Of a DNA stretch of 18,496 bases, positions 5,896 to 14,750 are shown one piece after another. The stretch lies in NCBI GenBank assembly GCA_900551715.1, contig URXG01000050.1, positions 1 to 18,496 of the forward strand. Direction: 5' to 3'. The translations under genes and the position numbers were made by a program. Source of the stretch: an uncultured Blautia sp. GTDB taxonomy: Bacteria > Bacillota > Clostridia > Lachnospirales > Lachnospiraceae. Under the pieces are notes generated by a model, which ran no database searches, had not been told where the DNA came from, and saw only the letters and a list, made by a program, of their open reading frames with translations. Each line of letters opens with the position of its first letter. Positions within the stretch are counted from its first letter, which is position 1.

Positions 5896-8574
5896 TTACT
5901 CTGCATCTTCGCCACCGGTATCTTCTCCGGTGTCTCCACCGGTATCTTCTCCGGTGTCTCCACCGGTGTCTCCACCGGTGTCTCCACCGTTGCCACCGCC
6001 ATCATCTCCGCCGGCGTTATCCCCATTATCTCCGCCGCCATTGTCATCGCCAGAGTCTCCGCCGTTATCTCCGGAATCATCTCCGTTGTCGCTATTATCT
6101 CTGTTATTATTGTCGGCGTTATCATCGGCTTCTGTGGCATCCTGCTTATCACCAGTATTATAAGTTCCCTCTTCAGTGGTATATTCCGTCATTTCATCTT
6201 CGTCATAATCACTGCTGTAATAATGCTGACCACAACGCTCTGTAGGAACATCTCCGATATCAAAGTATTCTGTAATAGTAGGACAGCCTGCTCTTGGAAG
6301 AAGCCCTGTCTCTTCGCATACACTGAGTTCTTCCACACTGGAAGGCTGCTCAAAATCTTTGTCCGGAAGACCTTCATGAATACGTGTCATAACTTTCTTC
6401 CACAGGTTCTTGTGGAAGTCTCGTGCATCCTCCGGAAGTTTTTCATTGTTGTCAAATCCTGACCATACTGCACATGTATAATATGGTGTATATCCTACAA
6501 ACCACAGGTCGTTGTATGCATCTGTAGTACCGGTCTTACCTGCAACTGTCATATTATCCAGCTGGCAGGCTGTACCTGTACCCTGCTGTACAACATCTTC
6601 CATTGCGCTTGTAAGAAGCCATGCAGTACTCTCTTTGATTACAGAACGCTCTGCCGAAGTCTTTTCGATAAGGACGTTTCCGTTATGGTCAAGAATCTTT
6701 GTATAATAAATAGGTTCGATATAATTACCATTATTGGCAATGGCTGCATAAGCCGCACAGAGTTCCACATTGGTAACACCATTGGTTAGACCGCCCAGAG
6801 CCAGTGGAAGGTTGGCGTCTGTCCATATTGTTCCATTTTCATCCTTGTCAGCTTCTGTGCCATGAGCCAGAGTAGTAAAGCCAAAATTATCCAGATACTG
6901 CAGACCAAGCTGTGGTGTCACTTCTTCCAGGCACTTAACAGCTACTACGTTGATAGAATTCTGGATAGCCTTACGGATAGTTGTAGTTCCGTTGTAACTC
7001 TTGGTTGCATTATTTACAGGAGAACCATCCGGATAGTTGTATGGCTCATCCTCAAAAGTAGTGGCAAGAGTCATTCCTTTTTCATTAAGAGCCGGTGCAT
7101 AGGTAGACAGGATCTTAAATGTAGAACCAGGCTGTCTGGTGGTATCTGTGGCTCTATTAAGGGTCAGACTGGCTGTTTTTTCTCCACGTCCGCCAATGAT
7201 GGCCTTTACATAACCGGTATGCTGATCAATCACACTCATGGAAGACTGTGGCTGAGGTGCAAAACTTACTCTTTCTGCTACTACGGTGCTGCCATCAGAA
7301 AGAATATGCTCTTTGTAACGGTCAACATAGGACTGTCCCTCTTCCTGGGAATCAAAGAGAAGATCAAATTCCGGATCTTCATTCTGGAAATACAGCTTCA
7401 GCATTTCTTTGCTGTAGTTCACTTCTTCACCTTCAGGGTTCTTTACTGTCAGGGCATAATCAAGAGCATACTGCACATAATCCGGATAATTGGAAGGATC
7501 TGCATACTCTTCATCCAGAACAGACTGAATCTGTGCGTCCTGTGTGGTATAAATACTTAGGCCACCACTGTATACCAGATTCTGCGCCTGTGTTCTTGTA
7601 TAACCTTTGATCTTCATAAGGTCGTTGATCACCTGGTCAATCAGTTCATCCTCAAAATAACTGTAAACAGTATTCTCTGTACTGGAATTGATTGCCTGAG
7701 CTGCCTGTATACGTGAGTACACATCATCATTCAGTACTTCATCATACTGCTGCTTTGTAATATATTCCTGTGACAGCATATGATCCAGGACTTCTTTACG
7801 ACGTTTGGCGTTTGCCTCCGGATGTTCGATGGGATTAAACTGGGTAGGGTTCTGGGTAATACCTGCCAGAGTAACACATTCGGAAAGATTCAGATCCCAT
7901 ACATCTTTGTCAAAGTACTGGTGGGCTGCTGCCTGCACTCCATAAGCACCTGCTCCAAGGTTGATGGTGTTCAGATAATTTTCAAGGATCACATCTTTGT
8001 TGTTGATCTTCTTTTCTACTTTAACTGCAAGATACTGTTCCTGGATCTTACGTGTAAAACGCTCCAGCCATGTAGATTCCTGTGTCCAGTTGGTGAACAC
8101 ATTATTCTTAAGAAGCTGCTGGGTAATGGTACTTGCACCCTCTGACAGATCTCCGGAAGTAATGTTTCTTACAAAAGCTCGGAGAATACCTCTTACGTCA
8201 ATTCCGTTATGTTCATAAAAACGTTCATCTTCGATAGCTACTACTGCATGCTGCAGATCTACGGGAATCTGTTCGATGGATACCGGCAGACGGTTGGAAC
8301 TTGGTGCTGTCAGTTTACGAAGCTGATTGCCGTCCCCGTCATACAGAAAGGTAGCATACCCCAGTGGGGAAATATCAACGTCATTTACATCAGGAGCATT
8401 ATCTATAATTCCCCGAAAAGCACCGATACCTACGCAGCCAACTACCACGCAGACTGTGATCAGAGCTACAAACAGAACTCTGATAAACGAAACATGGGCT
8501 CTCTTTCCCATCATAGCTGTACGGGAAATCAGGGAGTTTCGTTTCTTTGAGACTGATTTTTTACCGTAATTCAT
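5896..8574 (-). CDS. class A penicillin-binding protein (transglycosylase/transpeptidase)
   Basis: This bifunctional peptidoglycan synthase polymerises glycan strands and crosslinks peptides on the outer face of the membrane. The 892-residue protein has a basic cytosolic N-terminus and one membrane anchor at about 30-53. The GT51 transglycosylase has EDERFYEH (115-122, catalytic Glu115) and GASTITQQ (146-153). The transpeptidase has Ser484 in STFK, Ser540 in SIN and Lys680 in KTGT. The last ~76 residues (817-892) are almost only Asp, Gly, Asn, Thr and Glu, ending in GGDT/GEDT repeats. A strong AAAGGAGG precedes the ATG. It resembles PBP1A/PonA; I give no symbol because paralogues are common. 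Confidence 0.95.
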   Translation of the reverse strand: MNYGKKSVSKKRNSLISRTAMMGKRAHVSFIRVLFVALITVCVVVGCVGIGAFRGIIDNAPDVNDVDISPLGYATFLYDGDGNQLRKLTAPSSNRLPVSIEQIPVDLQHAVVAIEDERFYEHNGIDVRGILRAFVRNITSGDLSEGASTITQQLLKNNVFTNWTQESTWLERFTRKIQEQYLAVKVEKKINNKDVILENYLNTINLGAGAYGVQAAAHQYFDKDVWDLNLSECVTLAGITQNPTQFNPIEHPEANAKRRKEVLDHMLSQEYITKQQYDEVLNDDVYSRIQAAQAINSSTENTVYSYFEDELIDQVINDLMKIKGYTRTQAQNLVYSGGLSIYTTQDAQIQSVLDEEYADPSNYPDYVQYALDYALTVKNPEGEEVNYSKEMLKLYFQNEDPEFDLLFDSQEEGQSYVDRYKEHILSDGSTVVAERVSFAPQPQSSMSVIDQHTGYVKAIIGGRGEKTASLTLNRATDTTRQPGSTFKILSTYAPALNEKGMTLATTFEDEPYNYPDGSPVNNATKSYNGTTTIRKAIQNSINVVAVKCLEEVTPQLGLQYLDNFGFTTLAHGTEADKDENGTIWTDANLPLALGGLTNGVTNVELCAAYAAIANNGNYIEPIYYTKILDHNGNVLIEKTSAERSVIKESTAWLLTSAMEDVVQQGTGTACQLDNMTVAGKTGTTDAYNDLWFVGYTPYYTCAVWSGFDNNEKLPEDARDFHKNLWKKVMTRIHEGLPDKDFEQPSSVEELSVCEETGLLPRAGCPTITEYFDIGDVPTERCGQHYYSSDYDEDEMTEYTTEEGTYNTGDKQDATEADDNADNNNRDNSDNGDDSGDNGGDSGDDNGGGDNGDNAGGDDGGGNGGDTGGDTGGDTGEDTGGDTGEDTGGEDAE
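5913..5984. repeat. in-frame 12/24-bp tandem repeat encoding the PBP tail
   Basis: The plus strand shows two perfect 24-bp copies (5913-5936 and 5937-5960), each made of two related 12-mers. They are followed by two perfect copies of CACCGGTGTCTC (5961-5972, 5973-5984) and a decayed unit. All units are multiples of three, so copy-number change would keep the PBP frame and only lengthen or shorten the Gly-Asp-Thr/Glu tail. Confidence 0.9.
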
Positions 8575-8600
8575 GGTTTTCCTCCTTTATAGTCCGTTCT

Positions 8601-8609
8601 ATTATAGCA
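8601..8609 (-). promoter_or_regulatory. extended -10 promoter of the PBP gene
   Basis: On the minus strand the sequence TGCTATAAT gives a perfect -10 TATAAT (8601-8606) with an extended-10 TG one base upstream. The -35 region is weak (TTTATT-like in a T-rich stretch). The start would be near 8594, leaving a very short leader of about 20 nt, mostly the ribosome binding site. Confidence 0.65.
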
Positions 8610-8693
8610 AATAAGAAAAGGTAAATAAAGCCCCAAAAAGCAAACTTCATAAAAGTTCATAAATTATAAATTTCTTTATACTAAAAGAAAAGT

Positions 8694-8722
8694 AAAAAAA
8701 GAAGACCTCTTCCGAAGTCTTC
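8694..8722 (-). terminator. intrinsic terminator of the ftsH-uvrC-hprK-glcK operon
   Basis: On the minus strand a nine-pair stem (8714-8722 with 8701-8709, one G-U pair) closes a GGAA tetraloop and is followed by seven T's (8694-8700). It lies 46 bases after the stop of the ROK kinase and about 90 bases before the PBP promoter, so it separates the two units. Confidence 0.92.
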
Positions 8723-8768
8723 CCCATAATTTTTATTCTCATGCCTGCAAGATCCTGCCAGGGCAATA

Positions 8769-9704
8769 TTACAGTACCATTTTGGCTGCGCCGTAAATTC
8801 CCGCATCGTTGCCAAGAGTGGCGATAACCATCCCCACATCTTTACAGGAAGGAAATGCATATTCTCTGTAGTATTTCTGGATACAGTCAATCAGCGGCTG
8901 TCCTGCTTTGGATACCCCACCGCCGATAACGATGGTCTCCGGGTCCGTTACTGTTGCAAATCCTGCCAGAGCGCCTCCCAGCAGATCACCTACATGCTCC
9001 ACAACCTGTACTGCCACTTTGTCTCCGTCTTTGAAAGCATCCAAAACAGCCTTAGCTGTGATGTGGTCCAGACTTCTGAGCACGCTGTCCTCCTCTGTAG
9101 CTGCAAGCATTCTGCCTGCCACACGAACAATCCCTGTTGCAGAAGCATACTGTTCCAGACATCCGCGATTACCGCAGTTGCATTTTTCTTTTTCGCCTCT
9201 GACAACAAGCGCATGACCGATCTCTCCACCTGCTCCATGCTGTCCGGCAATGATCTTGCCATCTACAATAATACCGCCCCCAACACCAGTGCCAAGAGTT
9301 ACCATCATTACATTCTGTGCACCTTCTGCTGCACCTTTCCATGCTTCACCAAGTGCTGCCACATTAGCATCGTTGCCGGCTTTTGACGGAAGCCCTGTAA
9401 GCTCACTGAGCTCTTTGGATACTGCCTTGAATCCCCAATAAAGATTAACAGCACGATCTACTTCACCTTTATTGTTAACCGGACCCGGAATTCCGATTCC
9501 CACACCGATAATGTCTTTTTTGTCCATGTTCCGTTCTGCAACCTTGTGATTGATGGTATCTGCCACATCAGGAAGGATTTTTTCACCGTTATTTTCTTTT
9601 CGTGTAGGAATCTCCCATTTTTCCACAAGTGTGCCATCTGTCTGGAACAGTCCACACTTTACAGAAGTTCCTCCAACATCAATACCAAAACAATATGATC
9701 CCAT
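8769..9704 (-). CDS. glcK: ROK-family glucokinase
   Basis: This 311-residue ROK kinase probably phosphorylates glucose to glucose-6-phosphate with ATP in the cytosol. Visible are the phosphate loop GIDVGGTSVK (7-16), PGPV (73-76), the catalytic segment GNDAN with Asp112, GTGVGGG, and the zinc-binding part of the ROK signature with His164 and the CNCGNRGCLE cluster (Cys175, 177, 182). IGGGVSKAG closes the ATP-binding fold. There is no N-terminal helix-turn-helix, so it is an enzyme and not a ROK repressor. The start has AAAGGTGA upstream. It is the last gene of the operon, 52 bases after hprK. Glucose is the family's usual substrate; another hexose or ManNAc is possible. Confidence 0.9.
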   Translation of the reverse strand: MGSYCFGIDVGGTSVKCGLFQTDGTLVEKWEIPTRKENNGEKILPDVADTINHKVAERNMDKKDIIGVGIGIPGPVNNKGEVDRAVNLYWGFKAVSKELSELTGLPSKAGNDANVAALGEAWKGAAEGAQNVMMVTLGTGVGGGIIVDGKIIAGQHGAGGEIGHALVVRGEKEKCNCGNRGCLEQYASATGIVRVAGRMLAATEEDSVLRSLDHITAKAVLDAFKDGDKVAVQVVEHVGDLLGGALAGFATVTDPETIVIGGGVSKAGQPLIDCIQKYYREYAFPSCKDVGMVIATLGNDAGIYGAAKMVL

Positions 9705-9756
9705 TTTATTTCACCTTTCCCTTTTATTTATTCTTGTGATACCTATGATATTCTGT

Positions 9757-10689
9757 TTATTCTTCGCGTTTCTTTGCAATGTTCGCCTGTACACGCTTGT
9801 ACAGTTCTTCTGCCGCATTATATCCCATCTTCTTCTGCCTGTGGTTGACAGCCGCGGACTCTACAATAACAGCCAGGTTACGTCCCGGTCTGATAGGCAG
9901 TGAATGGCAGACGATCTTGTTGCCCAGATATTCTGTATATTCTTCATGAAGGCCAAGACGGTCGTACTCTTTGTCCCGATCCCATTCTTCCAGTTTGATA
10001 ACAAGATCAACGGACTGAGTATCTTTTACACTTTCTACACCAAACAGAGTCTTTACATCTATGATACCGATACCGCGAAGTTCTATAAAATGTCTTGTAA
10101 TATCCGGTGCAGAGCCCACCAGAGTAACATCGCTGACCTTACGCAATTCTACTACATCATCGCTGACAAGACGGTGACCTCTCTTGATCAGCTCCAGTGC
10201 AGCCTCACTTTTACCGATTCCACTTTCACCTGTAATCAGGATTCCCTCACCATAAACATCTACCAGAACACCATGAATAGAGATACATGGTGCAAGCTGT
10301 ACGCCAAGCCAGCGGATGATCTCTGCCATAAGGCTGGAAGTTGTTCTTTCTGTCACAAATGTAGGAACATTATATTTAATTGCCAGATCAAGCATATCCT
10401 GTGAAGGTTTGGTCATTGTACTGAAAATAACACATGGGATCTTGCTGGAAATAAAACGTTCATATTTCATCATTCTTTTATCATCGCTGAGCTGCATCAG
10501 ATATGTGTACTCAACATACCCGATGATCTGAACCCGTTCATTAGCAAAATGCTCCAGGTATCCGGTAAGCTGTAATGCCGGACGATTGATCTCCGCTGTA
10601 ATGATTCTCTTGTCTGTCAGGTCAATCTCAGGAGTCAGGTTTGTCAGATTCAGCTCCTGGATCATCTTTGTCATCAATACACCTTTCAT
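9757..10689 (-). CDS. hprK: HPr kinase/phosphorylase
   Basis: HprK phosphorylates and dephosphorylates Ser46 of the PTS protein HPr in response to ATP, fructose bisphosphate and phosphate, and thereby controls carbon catabolite repression through CcpA in Firmicutes. The 310-residue protein has the catalytic His139 in CISIHGVLVDVYG, Walker A GESGIGKS (154-161), SDD at 176-178, the family signature LRGIGIIDVKTLFG, and PIRPGRN near the C-terminus. The ATG at 10689 sits nine bases after AGGAG. A second ATG at 10674 behind AAAGGTG is possible, but the longer form fits the family N-terminus better. It is 20 bases after uvrC and followed by the glucokinase. Confidence 0.96.
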   Translation of the reverse strand: MKGVLMTKMIQELNLTNLTPEIDLTDKRIITAEINRPALQLTGYLEHFANERVQIIGYVEYTYLMQLSDDKRMMKYERFISSKIPCVIFSTMTKPSQDMLDLAIKYNVPTFVTERTTSSLMAEIIRWLGVQLAPCISIHGVLVDVYGEGILITGESGIGKSEAALELIKRGHRLVSDDVVELRKVSDVTLVGSAPDITRHFIELRGIGIIDVKTLFGVESVKDTQSVDLVIKLEEWDRDKEYDRLGLHEEYTEYLGNKIVCHSLPIRPGRNLAVIVESAAVNHRQKKMGYNAAEELYKRVQANIAKKREE

Positions 10690-10709
10690 AGCATGTGTCT
10701 CCTTTTACT

Positions 10710-12560
10710 TTATTTATTCGGGTGAAAAAAAGCATACACCTGTTTTGCACTTCCAGTATTCATAGATTCTGTTTCTGCCAGTTCTTCCGGTGAAGCATCC
10801 CTGATGGCTTCTACAGACCGAAATCTTCTCATCAGCGCCTTACGGCGGCGCTCTCCGATTCCCGGAATATCATCCAGAACAGAATGCACCTGTTCTTTGC
10901 TTCTGAGAGAACGGTGATATTCTATAGCAAATCTGTGAGCTTCATCCTGAATCCTGGTAATCAGGCGAAAGCCCTCACAGTTAGTCTCGATGGGTATTTC
11001 TATATTATTATAATACAAACCTCTTGTCCTGTGGTGATCATCTTTGACCATACCACAGACAGGAATCTGAAGTCCCAGTTTGTCCAGAACCCCCAGCGCT
11101 ATATTTACCTGTCCTCTCCCACCATCCATAAGAAGAAGATCCGGCATAATGGAAAAGCTGTCGTATTCATTGCTTGTTTCATGGGTAAAACGTCTGGTAA
11201 GAACCTCTTCCATACTGGCGTAATCATTAGGTCCCTGGACAGATTTGATCCGGAATTTACGGTAATCGCTACGTTTGGGGCGTCCTTTCTCATAGACCAC
11301 CATGGAACCTACGGATTCAAAACCGCTGATATTGGAAATATCAAAAGCTTCCATACGGTTGATTCCTTTCAGTCCAAGCCATTCTTCTACTTCGTGAACT
11401 GCACCTATGGTACGTCCCTCTTCTCTTTTGATCCGTTCTCTGTCTTTGTCAAGAACCATACGGGCATTTTCCCAGGCAAGCTCTATAAGCTTCTCTTTGG
11501 TTCCCTTCTTTGGCACCAGAATATGAACCTTTTGCTTCCGTCTGGAGGAAAGCCATTCTTCAATGATCTCTTTGTCCTCAATTTCAGACTGCAGCATGAT
11601 CTCTCTGGGAATAAAAGGGGTGCCGGCATAAAACTGCTTCATGAAGCTGGAAAGTACCTGTGAACGGGTATCCCCTCTGGCTACACTGAGATAAAAATGA
11701 TCTCTTCCGATCATTCTGCCGCTTCGCATAAAGAATACCTGCACAACTGCATCCTGTTCCCTGAGATCCAGGCTTTCATCCATTGCCACAGCAATAATAT
11801 CTCTGTCTTCTTCTCCGTAGGCAGTAATCTTCTGACGTTCACCAATCTTGCGGATACTCTGGATCAGATCTCTGTATTCTGCAGCATCTTCAAAACGCAT
11901 TACTTCGGAAGCAGCCATCATTTTGTCTGTTAGCTGATCTATGGTTTCCTGAAAATCCCCATTGAGAAAACGAATGACTTTTTTGATATTTTCTTTATAA
12001 ATATCCTGTCCCACGTTTCCTCTGCAGGGTCCCATACACTGCTTCATATGATAATAAAGGCAGGGTCTGTCCTTGCCACAGTCTCTGGGAAGATTACGGT
12101 TACAGGAACGAACCTGATAAAGCTTGCGCACCAGCTCTATGACGTCTTTGACTGCGCCGGCACTGGTATAGGGGCCAAAATATCTGTTTTTGTCCTTTTT
12201 CATGCGCCTGGCAAACAGAACTCTGGGATACGCTTCCTGCACCGTTACTTTAATAAAAGGATAACTTTTGTCATCCTTCAGCATGGTATTGTATTTTGGC
12301 CTGTGTTCTTTGATCAGATTGCTTTCAAGAACCAGAGCCTCCAGTTCTGAGTCCGTAACAATGTACTCAAATCTGGCAATGTGTGTAACCATCTGCTCGA
12401 TCTTGGCACCTTTGTTACGGCTGCTCTGAAAATACTGACGAACGCGATTGCGGAGACTGATCGCCTTTCCTACATAAATAATCTCATCACGTTCGTCGTG
12501 CATAAGATATACTCCCGGTTTTGCCGGAAGTTTCTTTAATTCTTCCTCAATCAGAAACAT
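10710..12560 (-). CDS. uvrC: excinuclease ABC subunit C
   Basis: UvrC makes the dual incisions of nucleotide excision repair after loading by UvrAB. The 616-residue protein has, in order, the N-terminal GIY-YIG nuclease (PGVYLMHDE...IIYVGKA, about 15-33) and a Cys cluster around CGKDRPCLYYHMKQC. These are followed by a UVR motif with FEDAAEYRD (about 215-235), the RNase-H-like second nuclease with FDISNISG and LLLMDGGRGQV, and a C-terminal helix-hairpin-helix pair from IPGIGERRRKALM. The start overlaps the end of ftsH by 14 bases in a different frame, with AAGGAAAG ahead of it, so it is probably translationally coupled to ftsH. Confidence 0.97.
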   Translation of the reverse strand: MFLIEEELKKLPAKPGVYLMHDERDEIIYVGKAISLRNRVRQYFQSSRNKGAKIEQMVTHIARFEYIVTDSELEALVLESNLIKEHRPKYNTMLKDDKSYPFIKVTVQEAYPRVLFARRMKKDKNRYFGPYTSAGAVKDVIELVRKLYQVRSCNRNLPRDCGKDRPCLYYHMKQCMGPCRGNVGQDIYKENIKKVIRFLNGDFQETIDQLTDKMMAASEVMRFEDAAEYRDLIQSIRKIGERQKITAYGEEDRDIIAVAMDESLDLREQDAVVQVFFMRSGRMIGRDHFYLSVARGDTRSQVLSSFMKQFYAGTPFIPREIMLQSEIEDKEIIEEWLSSRRKQKVHILVPKKGTKEKLIELAWENARMVLDKDRERIKREEGRTIGAVHEVEEWLGLKGINRMEAFDISNISGFESVGSMVVYEKGRPKRSDYRKFRIKSVQGPNDYASMEEVLTRRFTHETSNEYDSFSIMPDLLLMDGGRGQVNIALGVLDKLGLQIPVCGMVKDDHHRTRGLYYNNIEIPIETNCEGFRLITRIQDEAHRFAIEYHRSLRSKEQVHSVLDDIPGIGERRRKALMRRFRSVEAIRDASPEELAETESMNTGSAKQVYAFFHPNK

Positions 12561-14628
12561 CCTGACTTTCCTTCTGCTCTTCTACATCTGGTTTGGCAAG
12601 GGAAACCGTTGCAGATTTTGCCGGTGTTTCTTTCACTTCTGAATTATCCGGCACCTTCTGTTCTTCTGTCTTCTGGTTTTTATTTTCTGTTTCCTGAGAA
12701 TCTTTTTCTTCCAGAATTTCCAGGTTATCCAGGTTTTCCGGAATCTCCATGCCACGTTCTACAGCCCGGAAGATTTTCATGAATTCTTTACCTGTAATGG
12801 TCTCTCTGCGAATCAGATAATCTGCGATCTTATCCAGAGCCTCCCTGTGTTCATTAAGAAGTCTCTTGGCTTCTTCATAAGAATAATGAAGAAGTTCCAT
12901 TACCTCATGATCAATCTCTGTAGCTGTATCATCACCACAGTTTAGTACCGCACGTCCGGAAAGATACTGGTTCTCCTGGGTAGCAAGACCCATAAGTCCG
13001 AATTTTTGTGACATACCATACTGGGTGATCATAGCTCTGGCTACTTTAGTAGCCTGCTCAATATCATTGGCGGCTCCAGTGGTAACTGTATCAAAAACAA
13101 TCTCTTCTGCTGCTCTTCCCCCAAGATAACCTACCAGCATGGCTTCCAGTTCTTTCTTGGTATTCAGATATTTTTCTTCTTCCGGTACCTGCATAACATA
13201 ACCAAGTGCACCCATGGTTCTCGGTACAATAGTGATCTTCTGTACAGGTTCTGCATCTTTCTGCAGAGCATTCACAAGTGCATGTCCGACTTCATGATAG
13301 GAAACAATGCGTCTTTCCTGTGCACTTAAAATACGGTCTTTCTTTTCTTTACCCACAAGGACTACTTCTACAGATTCCTGAAGATCCTTCTGGGAAACTG
13401 CCTTACGTCCGTTCTTAACTGCAAGGATCGCTGCCTCATTGATCATATTGGCAAGATCAGATCCTACTGCCCCTGATGTGGAAAGTGCAATAGCTTCCAG
13501 ATCTACAGTTTCATCCAGCATAACATTCTTTGCATGAACTTTAAGAATCTCCACCCTTCCTTTCAGATCCGGACGATCGACAATAATTCTTCTGTCAAAA
13601 CGTCCCGGACGGAGAAGTGCTGGATCCAGAACTTCCGGACGGTTGGTGGCTGCAAGGATCAGAAGTCCCTTTGAAGTATCAAAACCATCCATCTCTGCCA
13701 GGAGCTGATTCAGGGTCTGTTCACGCTCATCATTGCCGCTTCCATATTTCGAGTCACGGCTCTTACCGATGGCATCAATCTCGTCAATAAATACAATACA
13801 TGGTGCATTTTTCTTGGCTTCTTCAAAAAGATCCCTGACACGAGATGCACCTACACCAACAAACATTTCCACAAATTCAGAACCTGACAGGGAAAAGAAA
13901 GGTACATTTGCTTCCCCTGCAACTGCTTTGGCAAGAAGGGTCTTACCTGTTCCGGGAGGTCCTACAAGAAGCGCTCCCTTGGGGAGCTTGGCTCCGATAG
14001 TGGTATATTTACCGGGATTATGAAGAAAATCCACCACTTCCTGAAGAGATTCCTTAGCTTCTTCCTGACCTGCCACATCCTTGAATGTGATTCCTGTTTC
14101 TTTCTGGATATATGCCTTGGCGCGGCTCTTGCCAACGCCCATAATGCCACTTCCACCTTTGTTCATCCGTCGCATAAAGAACATTAGCATTCCAAACAGA
14201 AGCAATGTAGGCAGAAGAATAGTCAACACTACATTGGAAACAATGGCACTCATGGCATCTGGCTGTTCATAATGAAAGATGATGCCGGTCCCCTCCAGTC
14301 GCTTGGTAAGGGAATCTGTATCTTCCATCTGGTTGGTACGGTATGTGATATCCTGATAATAAGATTTTTGAATTTTGGGTTCGATTGTCAGAACTCCGGA
14401 CTGAAGTGTCACTTCTTTGATCTGATCTTTGTCCACCATTTCAATAAATTTATCATAAGTGATCTCGCTGCTCTTGTCACTCATCTTGTCTGTCACAAAG
14501 CTGAGACAAACCAGAGTAATCAGAAGACAGATCACAAAAGCCAGAATGGACTGATGATTTTTGTTTGGTCCCTGGTTTTCAGGATTATTCCGGTTTCTGT
14601 CCGGTCTGTTATCCATATGATCGTTCAT
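12547..14628 (-). CDS. ftsH: ATP-dependent zinc metalloprotease FtsH
   Basis: FtsH is the membrane-anchored AAA+ protease that degrades misassembled membrane proteins and some regulators. The 693-residue protein has a charged Asn/Arg-rich N-terminus and a first membrane segment at 28-45. An extracytoplasmic domain leads to a second segment (about 127-150), then the AAA module with Walker A GPPGTGKT (223-230), Walker B IVFIDEIDAIG and NRPEVLDPALLRPGRFD. The zinc site HEVGH is at 445-449. The last ~60 residues are a hydrophilic Glu/Lys/Gln-rich tail without family conservation that I can see. The ATG at 14628 follows GAGGAGGAAAG. It is the first gene of its operon; tilS and hpt, its frequent neighbours in Firmicutes, are absent here. 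Confidence 0.97.
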   Translation of the reverse strand: MNDHMDNRPDRNRNNPENQGPNKNHQSILAFVICLLITLVCLSFVTDKMSDKSSEITYDKFIEMVDKDQIKEVTLQSGVLTIEPKIQKSYYQDITYRTNQMEDTDSLTKRLEGTGIIFHYEQPDAMSAIVSNVVLTILLPTLLLFGMLMFFMRRMNKGGSGIMGVGKSRAKAYIQKETGITFKDVAGQEEAKESLQEVVDFLHNPGKYTTIGAKLPKGALLVGPPGTGKTLLAKAVAGEANVPFFSLSGSEFVEMFVGVGASRVRDLFEEAKKNAPCIVFIDEIDAIGKSRDSKYGSGNDEREQTLNQLLAEMDGFDTSKGLLILAATNRPEVLDPALLRPGRFDRRIIVDRPDLKGRVEILKVHAKNVMLDETVDLEAIALSTSGAVGSDLANMINEAAILAVKNGRKAVSQKDLQESVEVVLVGKEKKDRILSAQERRIVSYHEVGHALVNALQKDAEPVQKITIVPRTMGALGYVMQVPEEEKYLNTKKELEAMLVGYLGGRAAEEIVFDTVTTGAANDIEQATKVARAMITQYGMSQKFGLMGLATQENQYLSGRAVLNCGDDTATEIDHEVMELLHYSYEEAKRLLNEHREALDKIADYLIRRETITGKEFMKIFRAVERGMEIPENLDNLEILEEKDSQETENKNQKTEEQKVPDNSEVKETPAKSATVSLAKPDVEEQKESQDVSD

Positions 14629-14655
14629 TACTTTCCTCCTCTTTTAGTCTTCTTT

Positions 14656-14684
14656 ATTATAAAGAGATTTACTACATAAATCAA
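14656..14684 (-). promoter_or_regulatory. promoter of the ftsH-uvrC-hprK-glcK operon
   Basis: The minus strand shows -35 TTGATT (14679-14684), a 17-bp spacer and a perfect -10 TATAAT (14656-14661). The predicted start near 14649 leaves a leader of about 20 nt consisting mostly of the GAGGAGG site. Confidence 0.85.
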
Positions 14685-14685
14685 C

Positions 14686-14714
14686 TGGAAAACTGTGAAT
14701 GTTTGTAGTATACT
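14686..14714 (+). promoter_or_regulatory. likely promoter of the DUF1846 gene
   Basis: The best sigma-A match on the plus strand is TGGAAA (14686-14691), a 17-bp spacer and TATACT (14709-14714), with a start near 14721 and a leader of about 105 nt. It lies back to back with the ftsH promoter, the two -35 boxes being one base apart. The -35 is only a 4/6 match, so the call is moderate. Confidence 0.45.
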
Positions 14715-14750
14715 GTTACTGTTTATAGGTACTGTGAATAGATAAACAGT
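14692..14750. promoter_or_regulatory. cluster of ACTGT motifs with a 9-bp inverted repeat, operator-like
   Basis: ACTGT occurs at 14692, 14712, 14718 and 14731, and as ACAGT at 14746-14750. ACTGTTTAT (14718-14726) and ATAAACAGT (14742-14750) are a perfect 9-bp inverted repeat with 15 bases between, and ACTGTGAAT is repeated at 14692 and 14731. The cluster covers the presumed -10, start site and early leader of the DUF1846 gene and ends beside the ftsH -35. I do not recognise the motif as the site of a particular regulator. Confidence 0.4.

Noticed and set aside
5891..6163. Plus-strand Pro/Ser-rich 90-residue frame (SPPVSSPVSPP...)
   Set aside because: It is the antisense reading of the PBP tail repeats; its composition follows from the GGN/GAN/ACN codons on the other strand and it has no ribosome binding site.
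6862..7560. 232-codon plus-strand frame inside the PBP gene
   Set aside because: It is antisense to the conserved transpeptidase coding region, with no recognisable domain or start signal.
10884..11663. 259-codon plus-strand frame inside uvrC
   Set aside because: It is antisense to well-conserved UvrC sequence; Phe/His/Ser-rich composition typical of a shadow frame.
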